Assembly (NCBI GenBank): GCA_946499505.1
Contig: CAMMSL010000005.1
Span: 1-64,000, forward strand
Direction of reading: 5' to 3'
Source: an uncultured Lachnoclostridium sp.
Lineage (GTDB): Bacteria > Bacillota > Clostridia > Lachnospirales > Lachnospiraceae
Length of the DNA stretch: 64,000 nucleotides
Under the pieces are notes generated by a model that saw only the letters and a program-made list of their open reading frames with translations, searched no databases and was not told where the DNA came from. The stretch's first letter is position 1. Each line of letters starts with the position of its first letter. This document shows positions 42,543-51,312 of this stretch, piece after piece. The position numbers and the translations under genes are program-made.

Positions 42543-44279
42543 ATGGCAAAAATAAAGAGAAAACTGCATATTCAGTTCAGAAGTATCCGGAACCGGATGA
42601 TCTTCAGCTTCCTGCTGGTCTTTCTGGCGGTGCTTGTATTTATGGGGGCAAGCATCTATCTGTTTACCGTGAATATGCTGGAGACGAGAAACCAGCAGTC
42701 TTATGAAAAGATTCTGGAATCAGCGGAAAATGTCCTTGACGACAGGTTTTCTATCTATAAAGGAACTGCAAGGTCAGTACTCGAAGATCAGGCAGTACAG
42801 GAGACATTGCAGGAAGAGGACAGCACATCCGGAGAATTTATGAGTCAGGGCCGGCTGAATGAACTGGCGCCTGTGGGCCGGGAACTGATCTACAGTATGG
42901 AGGATGTGACCGCCGTTTATCTGTTTGACAACAGCGGTAAATTTTATTATGAAGATCCGGGCAGGAGCACCAGCGATGCGGAAGCGGCGGTCAACTATGA
43001 GCAGATCCAGAATGAAAGCTGGTACCGGCAGGCAATAGATGCAAAAGGGAAAGAGATATTTCTGGGCTATGACGTGATCAGCGGAACACCGAACAGGATG
43101 TCCTGTGTGAAGGTGATCAACCGTCTGAACAGCACGGACAAGATCGGACTGCTGGTCATCAGCATCAGCCGGGACGCCATGGAAAATGTAATCGGACAGT
43201 TCCCGGTACAGAGAGATATCTATGTTGTGATGAACCGGGGCATGACCGTATATCAGAGTGGATATGACAAAGAGCAGTTCGGAAATTCTCTGGACGCGGT
43301 TCTTCGAAATGAGGACGGTCGGTACCTGATCACGGAACATCAGTGCGAGGAAACGGACTGGACGCTTGGACACGCGGTGAGGCGAAGCGATATCTTTGCG
43401 GATGCATCTACTGTGCGGACGATCATTGTGGTAATCGGTGTATTTGCCGCCGCAGTTGTGGTTGTACTCTGTATTCTGCAGGCACGTCAGATCACCCGGC
43501 CTCTGGAACAGCTTAAGAAGGACATTCAGAGAGTCGGGGAAGGTAAACGAAATTTCCGCAATACATTCGGCGATGACGAGGTCGGCGTGATCGGGCGGGA
43601 ATTCCAGAACATGGTCACTCAACAGTTACAGTTGAAGGAGCAGGTGGCAAAAGAGGAGCTGCTCAGAAAGGATTCCGAGCTTCAGCTTCTGCAGTCTCAG
43701 ATCAATCCCCATTTCCTGTACAATACGCTGGATACGCTGTACTGGATGGCACTAGGGGAGGATGCAGAGCAGTCGGCGGAACTGACCCAGGCGCTCTCGG
43801 AGATCTTTAAGATCAGCCTCAGCGAGGGGGAGGAATTCATCGCGGTCAGGGATGAGATCAAGTTTATCGAAGACTATCTGTATATCCAGAATGTACGATT
43901 TGAGGATAAGTTTCTTGTACAGATTCAGGTAGATGAGGAAATCCGGGATATCCGAATCCTGAAACAGATCATACAGCCCTTTGTGGAAAATGCGATTTAC
44001 CACGGCCTGGAACCCAAGTTCGGAAAAGGCAGCCTGACGGTCACGGGAGTAAAAGAAGACGGATACATTGTATTTCAGGTGACGGATGACGGTGTGGGGA
44101 TTGATGAAGATGTGGATATTATGAAAGGCTATGCCGTGTCAAATGTATATCAGCGGCTGAAGCTGCATTATGGAGAGAAAGCGGAGCTTAAGTTTGACAG
44201 CCGTCCGGGCGGCGGAACGGTGGTGACAATCAGGATTCCGCTTGAGGAGGTGGGAGATGCTGAAGATCGTATTGATTGA
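42543..44279 (+). CDS. YesM-type sensor histidine kinase
   Basis: A 578-residue membrane kinase: membrane helix 1 (about 19-41), a large outer sensor domain of the Cache type, helix 2 (about 290-310), a HAMP linker (QITRPLEQLKKDIQRVGEG), the His_kinase motif QSQINPHFLYNTLDTL with H390 as the phosphorylated residue, and HATPase_c (NAIYHGLEP, DDGVGID, GGGTVVTI). YesM kinases sense sugars outside the cell, directly or via a binding protein. The ATG at 42543 follows AGGAGGTGAGAGG. It overlaps its regulator by 23 bases. Confidence 0.92.
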   Translation: MAKIKRKLHIQFRSIRNRMIFSFLLVFLAVLVFMGASIYLFTVNMLETRNQQSYEKILESAENVLDDRFSIYKGTARSVLEDQAVQETLQEEDSTSGEFMSQGRLNELAPVGRELIYSMEDVTAVYLFDNSGKFYYEDPGRSTSDAEAAVNYEQIQNESWYRQAIDAKGKEIFLGYDVISGTPNRMSCVKVINRLNSTDKIGLLVISISRDAMENVIGQFPVQRDIYVVMNRGMTVYQSGYDKEQFGNSLDAVLRNEDGRYLITEHQCEETDWTLGHAVRRSDIFADASTVRTIIVVIGVFAAAVVVVLCILQARQITRPLEQLKKDIQRVGEGKRNFRNTFGDDEVGVIGREFQNMVTQQLQLKEQVAKEELLRKDSELQLLQSQINPHFLYNTLDTLYWMALGEDAEQSAELTQALSEIFKISLSEGEEFIAVRDEIKFIEDYLYIQNVRFEDKFLVQIQVDEEIRDIRILKQIIQPFVENAIYHGLEPKFGKGSLTVTGVKEDGYIVFQVTDDGVGIDEDVDIMKGYAVSNVYQRLKLHYGEKAELKFDSRPGGGTVVTIRIPLEEVGDAEDRID

Positions 44280-45798
44280 CGACGAGATTATCGTGCTGCG
44301 GGGGATCTCTGCCCTGCTGAAGAAGCAGTCGGAATATGAACTGGCCGGAACCGCGGACAACGGGATTGACGGACTGAAAACGGTATTGGAGACAAAACCG
44401 GATATCGTCATGACAGATATCCGTATGCCCGGGATGAGCGGGCTGGAAATGATCAAAAAGATCAAGAAAAGCCTGCCGGATACGGTATATATCGTCTTCA
44501 GCGGTTTTAATGAATTCAAATATGTGAAAGAAGCCATCGGACTTGGCGTGGTGGATTATATCGAAAAACCGGTTACCATCCCCAAGCTGAAAGAAGTGCT
44601 GAAAAAAGCTTCCGGTATCCTGAGCTACCAGCAGAATTACCGGGAGATGACACAGAACCGGGAGAAAGCGGACAGAGCTATTTTGGAAAGGCTTATCAGA
44701 CATCTGTACGAACGGCCGCAGGACGAGGAGGAGATGATCCGGCAGATCGGGGAGAAGAATCCTGCTCTGACCAGCTGCCGGTCGGTATTTGTATTAAAAG
44801 CAGCGGAAGACCATGGGGAGAGTGTAGATGATTATAGAAACATCGTGCAGCAGCTCACATTTGACATGATCGGCAATGATCCGGTGGAAGTCTATTCTTT
44901 CTATGATCATGAGAACCTGATTCTTGTGTATTTCAATCTGGGCTCCATGGAGTTCCCGTTTCTGGAGCGGGTCAGAGAAAAGAAGAGCCGGATCGATGCC
45001 GGCGGGCTTCAGGTCATGATCGGGGTAAGCTGTGTGCATAAAAGCCTTTCAGATCTGGAGAAAGCCTTCGAGGAAGCGGATAACGCGTTCCGGTATGCCC
45101 GCTATCTCGGAGAGACAGAAGTGATCAGCAGCGGTGATGTGGAATTTGCCGGAAGTGTAGGGGAGGAGTCGAAAAAGGATTATGACGCCATCATCTTTGA
45201 GTTCCGCGCCGGGCAGTATGACGAGTGCAGGGAGCATATAAAGGCATATATCGGCAGGCTCCGGGAACAGGATCTGCGGCCGGAACTGTATGTGCAGTCC
45301 TGCTGGGAGCTTGTCCATCTTCTGCAGATCATGCTCAACGAGGCAGGACATACAGACGGAAGCTATGTGAATGTGGATTACTATGAGCTGATGCATATGA
45401 CTGCCGAGGGTGAGATTACAGCATGGACGCAGCAGAAAGCGGATATGATTATAGACGAGGCGCAGAAACGGCAGAATGACGGCAGCAGCCGGACTGTGCG
45501 CGAGATGAAGAACTATATCGACAGACATTTTGCAGAGGGGATATCTCTTGACGAGCTGGCGGATCAGGTACATATGAGCAAGACCTATCTCAGTATGCTC
45601 TTTAAGAAGGAGGAGGGGATTTCTTATATCAAATACCTGACAAAAGTGCGCATGGAGAAAGCCATGGACTTCCTGCGGCAGGGATATAAGGCAAAAGAAG
45701 TTTGCGAGATGGTAGGATACCATGATTACAAGTATTTTAGTACCCAGTTTAAGAGCAGTACAGGCATGACGCTGGACAATTATAAGAAGTCCCTGTAA
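44257..45798 (+). CDS. YesN-type response regulator with AraC DNA-binding domain
   Basis: A 513-residue regulator. The receiver domain has LIDDE, phospho-acceptor D54 in MTDIRMPGMSG and K in IEKPV. A middle region of about 270 residues follows. The AraC double helix-turn-helix is at the end (GISLDELADQVHMSKTYLSMLFKKEEG, then KAKEVCEMVGYHDYKYFSTQFKSSTG). Such proteins activate sugar importers by binding two direct half-sites near the -35 region. The C-rich motifs before the first GH78 and the binding-protein gene are good candidates. AGGAGG lies before ATG 44257. Confidence 0.92.
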   Translation: MLKIVLIDDEIIVLRGISALLKKQSEYELAGTADNGIDGLKTVLETKPDIVMTDIRMPGMSGLEMIKKIKKSLPDTVYIVFSGFNEFKYVKEAIGLGVVDYIEKPVTIPKLKEVLKKASGILSYQQNYREMTQNREKADRAILERLIRHLYERPQDEEEMIRQIGEKNPALTSCRSVFVLKAAEDHGESVDDYRNIVQQLTFDMIGNDPVEVYSFYDHENLILVYFNLGSMEFPFLERVREKKSRIDAGGLQVMIGVSCVHKSLSDLEKAFEEADNAFRYARYLGETEVISSGDVEFAGSVGEESKKDYDAIIFEFRAGQYDECREHIKAYIGRLREQDLRPELYVQSCWELVHLLQIMLNEAGHTDGSYVNVDYYELMHMTAEGEITAWTQQKADMIIDEAQKRQNDGSSRTVREMKNYIDRHFAEGISLDELADQVHMSKTYLSMLFKKEEGISYIKYLTKVRMEKAMDFLRQGYKAKEVCEMVGYHDYKYFSTQFKSSTGMTLDNYKKSL

Positions 45799-45829
45799 CT
45801 GCGGACATTTAACAGGGGAGGATAAAAGA

Positions 45830-45886
45830 CACCCCACAAATCATAAAAATCCCCTGATATTGAAAAACTCTGTTTGTGATTACACT
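45830..45886 (+). promoter_or_regulatory. Promoter of the ABC importer with C-rich activator-like site
   Basis: CACCCCACA (45830-45838) and CCCC (45851-45854), 21 bases apart, precede a TACACT -10-like box (45881-45886) with no good -35. The layout is the same as at 39958-40014. Confidence 0.55.
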
Positions 45887-45941
45887 AAAAGCAGCTCAAG
45901 AAAGAACGCTTTATAAAACAGGAAACAGAGGAGGAACGAAC

Positions 45942-47243
45942 ATGAAGTGGAAAAAAGTTATGAGTGGTATACTTGTCGCATCGATGACGGCAGCGCTGCT
46001 TGCAGGCTGCGGAGGAAACTCAGGAGAAGAGCAGGCGGCAGCCGACGGCAGCAAGACAGTTCATTTCCTGACAGCATGGAATGAAGATGAAGATATTACG
46101 GCAGTAGTAAAACAGCTCACAGACGACTACAATGCAACGAATCCGGAGACGCCGATCAATCTGGAGATTGAAGTTGTGGCCCAGTCGGATATGAACCAGA
46201 GACTTTCTGTACTGGCCGCCAGTAATGAACTTCCGGATATGTTTGTCACAGGTACGCAGGAATATATTGAAAGCTATGTGGATCAGGGAATCCTCAAGAA
46301 TATAGACGATGTGATTTCTGATCAGGGTGTCACAACAATTTCGGATGAAGACAGGGAGTCTATCCTCGATCTTACAAAACTGGACAATATGTATGTGATC
46401 CCCACAAATAAAAATATTGAGGGAATCTGGTACAACAAAGAGATCTTTGATGACCTGGGACTTCAGGTCCCGACAACGATTGATGAGTTCATGGATGTAT
46501 GCGCCGAGATCAAAGACGCCGGCATTCAGCCTATGACGGTAGCAGGTTCCGAGCAGTGGCCTATCACCCGTCTGATCGGGGCATATGCGACAGCACTCGG
46601 AGGTACAGATTATCTGGTAAAGGCTAACGACGGGGAAGTTTCATGGACGGATGATTCCTTTATCCAGGCGTATGAATGGCTTCAGGAGATGGGAGAGAAC
46701 GGTTACTTCGGAGAAGGAATGACAACGGTTGACTCCGATACGCAGAACTCTCTGTTTATTACAGGATCAGCGGCAATGTGCTACAACGGTTCCTGGTTTA
46801 CAGAAAACCTGAACAGTGAGAACAGTACCATCGGTGAAAATGTAGGATTCTTCGCATTCCCGTCTGTAGACGGCGGACAGGGTGTGCCGAATACATACAC
46901 GACAAGCTACGGAATGTACATCTGTGTGAAAGACGAGTCCTATGACGACGCCATGGGCGCATGGCTGGGTTATGTGATGAACAACTTCGGTGACAAATCT
47001 ATGGAGTTGCATAACTGGATCACACCTTACACAATGGCAGAAGAGCATGAGACCAGCTTCTTTACCCAGATCCTGATCGACGCGACAGCAGAACAGGGCG
47101 CGGCGTCTGTATGGCCGGAATACGCAATGCCCACAAGCGTACAGGATGTAGAGTATCAGGGAGCACAGATGCTTGCGCTTGGTCAGATGACTCCGGAGGA
47201 TTACGGACAGTCTATCGACGATGCGTGGGCACAGGTACAGTAA
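45942..47243 (+). CDS. Carbohydrate ABC transporter substrate-binding lipoprotein
   Basis: A 433-residue family 1 extracellular binding protein. The lipoprotein signal peptide MKWKKVMSGILVASMTAALLAGC has a lipobox with C23. The mature part has the typical start (VHFLTAWNEDEDITAVVKQ) and the segment FITGSAAMCYNGSW. It captures an oligosaccharide, here probably a rhamnose-containing one, and passes it to the two permeases that follow. AGGAGG precedes ATG 45942. A perfect hairpin follows before the permease gene. The ATPase is not in the locus, so a shared MsmX-type ATPase is likely. Confidence 0.93.
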   Translation: MKWKKVMSGILVASMTAALLAGCGGNSGEEQAAADGSKTVHFLTAWNEDEDITAVVKQLTDDYNATNPETPINLEIEVVAQSDMNQRLSVLAASNELPDMFVTGTQEYIESYVDQGILKNIDDVISDQGVTTISDEDRESILDLTKLDNMYVIPTNKNIEGIWYNKEIFDDLGLQVPTTIDEFMDVCAEIKDAGIQPMTVAGSEQWPITRLIGAYATALGGTDYLVKANDGEVSWTDDSFIQAYEWLQEMGENGYFGEGMTTVDSDTQNSLFITGSAAMCYNGSWFTENLNSENSTIGENVGFFAFPSVDGGQGVPNTYTTSYGMYICVKDESYDDAMGAWLGYVMNNFGDKSMELHNWITPYTMAEEHETSFFTQILIDATAEQGAASVWPEYAMPTSVQDVEYQGAQMLALGQMTPEDYGQSIDDAWAQVQ

Positions 47244-47262
47244 CAGAGTGCGAGAGATGAAT

Positions 47263-47287
47263 ATGCCGGCTGGGAGACAGCCGGCAT
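47263..47287 (+). repeat. Hairpin between binding-protein and permease genes
   Basis: A perfect 10-bp stem ATGCCGGCTG with CAGCCGGCAT around GGAGA, with no T-tract. It probably protects the upstream mRNA and lowers permease expression relative to the binding protein. Confidence 0.7.
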
Positions 47288-47328
47288 AAGATTTCTGGAA
47301 AGCAATAACGGAAAGTGTGGGGTGAACG

Positions 47329-48216
47329 ATGAAAAAAGTACTGGGAAATAAAAAAGCAATCTGCCTGTTTACGCTCCCTGCTGTAATCCTTTTTACCTGT
47401 CTTGTATTTATTCCGCTGATCTGGTCATTTACCTATACATTCTTCAGCGGACAGCCGGGACTGGATTTCGAGTTTAACGTGCTTGACAACTATATAAGAG
47501 TTTTTACGGATAAAACACTTCGGACGACACTGGTCAACAACCTGATCTATGTGGTAGTGGTCGGCGGTATGCAGATCATACTGGGCTTTCTCATTGCAAT
47601 GCTGATCAACTTCGGCGTGAAGAAACACCAGAATCTTGTGAGAAGCCTGCTCTTCATACCGGTAGTACTTCCGGGAGTTGCAGTAGCGCAGATGTTCCTC
47701 AAGATCTATGCCATCACACCGCAGTACGGGCTGCTCAACAGCTTCTTTGATGCGGTGGGGCTGGACAGCTTTGTAAAAGCGTGGACCGGAGATCCGCAGA
47801 CAGCAATGATCGCCCTGATCATCATGGATATCTGGAAAGCGGTAGGTATGTACATACTGGTATTCTATTCCGGCATTATCGAGCTGCCGGAGGATTCTGT
47901 GGAAGCGGCAAGGATCGACGGCGCATCCACATGGCAGATTATCACAAAGGTACAGATCCCTCAGTTAAAACCGGTATTCCGCATGGCGCTGATCATCTGT
48001 ATCACAGCCTGCTTCAAGGTGTACGATTCACCGGTGGCATTGACCGGCGGCGGCCCGGGTACGGCGACAATGATGCCATCCATGTATATGTACAATACAG
48101 CATTTAACTACGGAGAATTCGGATACGGCAGTGTGCTGGCACTTATTATCCTGCTTGAGTGTGCACTCTTTACACTGGTAGTCGGACGGATCTTCAGAAA
48201 TAAAGAAGCAGAGTAA
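47329..48216 (+). CDS. Sugar ABC transporter permease, UgpA/MalF-like
   Basis: A 295-residue membrane protein with six helices. The ATPase-contact loop (EAA motif) is EAARIDGASTWQIITKVQIPQLKPV near residue 190. It forms the channel with the permease encoded 16 bases downstream. GGGGTG precedes the ATG. Confidence 0.93.
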   Translation: MKKVLGNKKAICLFTLPAVILFTCLVFIPLIWSFTYTFFSGQPGLDFEFNVLDNYIRVFTDKTLRTTLVNNLIYVVVVGGMQIILGFLIAMLINFGVKKHQNLVRSLLFIPVVLPGVAVAQMFLKIYAITPQYGLLNSFFDAVGLDSFVKAWTGDPQTAMIALIIMDIWKAVGMYILVFYSGIIELPEDSVEAARIDGASTWQIITKVQIPQLKPVFRMALIICITACFKVYDSPVALTGGGPGTATMMPSMYMYNTAFNYGEFGYGSVLALIILLECALFTLVVGRIFRNKEAE

Positions 48217-48232
48217 GAAGGAGGAAGATCAT

Positions 48233-49072
48233 ATGAGCGGAAAGAAACATATCGTATCAAGATGCATCAGCATTATTCTGGTCGTACTCCTTCTGGTGAT
48301 CGCGATCTATCCGGTGCTGTGGCTGATCTTATCGTCATTGAAAACACAGAACGAACTGACACTGAATTCGGCATTTTCCCTTCCGGGATCCCTGAACTTT
48401 GACAACTACGTAGAGGCGTGGACAACAGGAAATATGGGAAGTTCCTTTGTAAACAGTGTAATCTGCACGGCAGGTTCCATGCTCCTGATCGTAGTGATCG
48501 CGGTTCCGTTCTCATTTGCGCTGGTAAAGATGCGCTGGAAATTGAGAAAGCGTATCAACAGCTACGTACTCATGGGAATGATGGTTCCCGTACAGGTAGC
48601 CCTGATCCCTCTGTTTTCCATGTATAACACGATGGGATTCACAAACTCGAGGATCGGTCTGATCCTGATCTATACGGCATATTCACTGCCCCTTTCCGTC
48701 ACGCTGCTGACAGGATTCTTTGAGTCTGTGCCAAATGAACTGATCGAGGCAGCGGTAATAGACGGGTGCAGTATCTATCAGGTGCTCGGGAAGATCGTAT
48801 TCCCGCTTATGACAAACTCGATCATGACAGTCCTGACGCTGCAGTTCATGTCATCGTGGAATGACCTGATCTTCTCCCAGACCATGATCTCGCAGCCGGC
48901 AAAACAGACGATCCAGACAGCGCTTATCATGTTCAACGGTTCATATGGACAGGTGAACTGGGGACCGCTCTTCGCGGCGATGGCGATCGCGGTCATCCCG
49001 ACTCTGGTACTCTACCTCTTCCTGAGCAAGTTCATGATCAGAGGAATGACAGCAGGGGCAGTAAAAGGCTAA
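48233..49072 (+). CDS. Sugar ABC transporter permease, UgpE/MalG-like
   Basis: A 279-residue membrane protein with six helices. The EAA loop is EAAVIDGCSIYQVLGKIVFPLM near residue 175, and the C-terminus ends with the usual FMIRGMTAGAVKG. Partner of the preceding permease in one importer for glycosides. AAGGAGGAAG precedes the ATG. Confidence 0.93.
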   Translation: MSGKKHIVSRCISIILVVLLLVIAIYPVLWLILSSLKTQNELTLNSAFSLPGSLNFDNYVEAWTTGNMGSSFVNSVICTAGSMLLIVVIAVPFSFALVKMRWKLRKRINSYVLMGMMVPVQVALIPLFSMYNTMGFTNSRIGLILIYTAYSLPLSVTLLTGFFESVPNELIEAAVIDGCSIYQVLGKIVFPLMTNSIMTVLTLQFMSSWNDLIFSQTMISQPAKQTIQTALIMFNGSYGQVNWGPLFAAMAIAVIPTLVLYLFLSKFMIRGMTAGAVKG

Positions 49073-49097
49073 AACAACAGATTGCAGGAGGTTACTT

Positions 49098-51065
49098 ATG
49101 GCTCAGTGGATCTGGAGATTCGGAGAATTTGAAATATATCATAATAGTGTAGTGCACAGCAAGCGTCAGGCTTACGGCTATCATGAACCGCCGATCTGGA
49201 AGATCTGCCGGTCTGAACCGGTGGTGGAATTCCGGAAAAAGATCAATACAAAAGGCGGTAAAATACACATCAGGGCGTGCGGAGATTTCTCCGCGGCCCT
49301 GATGGATGTGGCAAATGAGAGAGAGCCCCAGTATTTCGGGGCTCCGGAGATCGAACTTCCGGCAGGAGAGCACGTGCTGGATGTGCGTGTCATGAACTTT
49401 GAGACATTTCCCGCACTTTATATCGATGGGATCGTGGAGACAGATACTTCATGGGAAGCAGATGATATGACGCTGGATTACCGTCCGGCTGCTGCGTGGG
49501 ATGTTTTTGATTCCCCGGAAAAGCGTCCGGATATTTTCCCGTTCCGGTATGAGCCGCTGGAAGTAAAGACCAGGGAAGTAATTCCGGAAAACGGCGTACT
49601 GTTTGACTTCGGAAGAGTGACTTTCGCGAAAGTCCATCTCAGCAACCTGACAAGGGGGCAGCAGTTCCGGATCCGTTACGGCGAGTCCCGGGAAGAAGCG
49701 ATGAGTCCCGAGTGGTGTGTCACCCGCTTTATCGCAGAGCCGGAGAACGGAAAGAAAGACTTTCCGCCTTATGCGTTCCGGTATATCTATGTGAGTGATC
49801 CGGCAGCTGATATCCGGGCAGAGTATGAATATCTTCCTATGGCACAAAGAGGAGAATTCCGGTGTGATGACGAGCTGCTGAACAGAGTGTGGGATGTGGC
49901 GGCATATACGTTCCACCTGAACTGCCGTGAGATGTTCCTTGACGGGATTAAGAGAGACCGCTGGGTATGGTCCGCAGACGTGTATCAGAGTCTGTTCGTG
50001 AACCGGTATCTGTTCCGGGATGAGAAGATCGAGGAGCGGACGCTGACGGCTCTGGGAGGCAAAGCGCCGTTCCGGAGACATATCAATATCATCATGGATT
50101 ATACGTTCTTCTGGTTCATGAGCCTGTATGAGCATTATATGGATTACGGCAACCGGGAATTTTTAAGGCAGATAAAGCCTCAGATGGATGAGGTGATGGA
50201 GTTCTGCTATTCCCGGACTGATCCTGACGGGTTTATGCGGGGAATCGAAGGAGACTGGATCTTTATCGACTGGGCCGAGATGGATAAGACCGGCGCTCTC
50301 TGTGCAGAGCAGATCCTTTATGGAGCTGCTCTGGAAGATTATGCCAGGATGTGCAAAGTCCTCGGCGCACCGGACAAAGGCGCCATGGAGAGGGCCGAAG
50401 CGCTTCGAAAGAAAATATCCGAGAAGTTCTGGGATGATGAAAAAGGCGCGTTTATCGACAGCTATGAGTCCGGCAGGAAATATGTGACCAGACAGACCAA
50501 TATTCTGGCTTATCTCTATCTTCCCTGTACAGAAGAACAGAAACAGTCCATCTATGAAAATGTGATCCGCAACAAAGCTGTTGCTCCGATCACAACACCG
50601 TATTTTACATTTTACGAGAATCAGGTGCACTGTCTGGCGGGACATTCTGATTTCCTGGAAGAGTCGATCCGGGAGTATTACGGCAGTATGCTGGACACCG
50701 GCGCTACCACACTGTATGAGCAGTATGATCCCAATGACACCGGAGCGGAGCATTACGCCATGTACGGGCGTCCCTTTGAAAAGTCGCTCTGCCATGCATG
50801 GAGCGCAAGCCCGATCTATCTGTTCGGCCGATTCCGGCTGGGCGTGGTAAATACCGGAGTTGGGTACGATACATTTGACATCCGGCCCCAGACCGGAAAT
50901 CTCCATTCCGTCAGCGGAAAAGTGCCGGTGCCGGGCGGATATGTAACCGTACAGGCAGAGAAAGACCGGGTGGAAGTATTGTCGGATATCCCGGGTGGAA
51001 CCTTGTACTGGAAAGGAAAAGCATACCCGGTGGAAAAAGGGAAAACACTGGTTATTGAAGAATAA
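49098..51065 (+). CDS. GH78-like alpha-L-rhamnosidase, second
   Basis: A 655-residue cytoplasmic glycosidase. N-terminal beta-sandwich domains (WIWRFGEFEIYHNSVV; later VVEFRKKI) are followed by the (alpha/alpha)6 barrel with FLDGIKRDRWVWSADVY. Acidic residues D282, D287 and D294 have the GH78 spacing (0, +5, +12), with Asp in place of Glu at +5. No signal peptide. It closes the importer operon, so it acts on the imported product. The two GH78 enzymes differ in length and loop, so they may cut different linkages. A strong terminator follows. Confidence 0.85.
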   Translation: MAQWIWRFGEFEIYHNSVVHSKRQAYGYHEPPIWKICRSEPVVEFRKKINTKGGKIHIRACGDFSAALMDVANEREPQYFGAPEIELPAGEHVLDVRVMNFETFPALYIDGIVETDTSWEADDMTLDYRPAAAWDVFDSPEKRPDIFPFRYEPLEVKTREVIPENGVLFDFGRVTFAKVHLSNLTRGQQFRIRYGESREEAMSPEWCVTRFIAEPENGKKDFPPYAFRYIYVSDPAADIRAEYEYLPMAQRGEFRCDDELLNRVWDVAAYTFHLNCREMFLDGIKRDRWVWSADVYQSLFVNRYLFRDEKIEERTLTALGGKAPFRRHINIIMDYTFFWFMSLYEHYMDYGNREFLRQIKPQMDEVMEFCYSRTDPDGFMRGIEGDWIFIDWAEMDKTGALCAEQILYGAALEDYARMCKVLGAPDKGAMERAEALRKKISEKFWDDEKGAFIDSYESGRKYVTRQTNILAYLYLPCTEEQKQSIYENVIRNKAVAPITTPYFTFYENQVHCLAGHSDFLEESIREYYGSMLDTGATTLYEQYDPNDTGAEHYAMYGRPFEKSLCHAWSASPIYLFGRFRLGVVNTGVGYDTFDIRPQTGNLHSVSGKVPVPGGYVTVQAEKDRVEVLSDIPGGTLYWKGKAYPVEKGKTLVIEE

Positions 51066-51100
51066 TACTTATACAGATCTGTGCAGTTGTCTGTACTGTG

Positions 51101-51156
51101 ACGGCGTCATTTTATATGCCTCTTTGAAGGGGCAGTAAAATGGCGCCGTACTTTTA
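51101..51156 (+). terminator. Terminator of the rhamnoside locus
   Basis: A 14-bp stem with one G-T pair, 51101-51114 with 51136-51149, plus an inner TGCC/GGCA, then ACTTTTATA. Confidence 0.8.
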
Positions 51157-51234
51157 TATCCGGGATTCAGCAGGCTCTTTTCTGAACGAAAAGCTGGTAT
51201 ATGATCTGATGGACTGGCAAATAGAGTAATAAAG

Positions 51235-51264
51235 TTGGCATTTGCTTTTTTATTGTGTTAGAAT
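51235..51264 (+). promoter_or_regulatory. Promoter of birA
   Basis: TTGGCA at 51235-51240 and TAGAAT at 51259-51264, an 18-base spacer, about 50 bases before the birA start. Confidence 0.55.
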
Positions 51265-51312
51265 ACTTGCGTATGTATAACGTGTCAGTATATTGCAGGA
51301 AAGTGAAGGAAA

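Noticed and set aside
47316-47325. Reverse-oriented copy of CACCCCACA before the first permease gene
   Set aside because: It coincides with the GGGGTG ribosome site, lies inside the operon and lacks the second C-tract.
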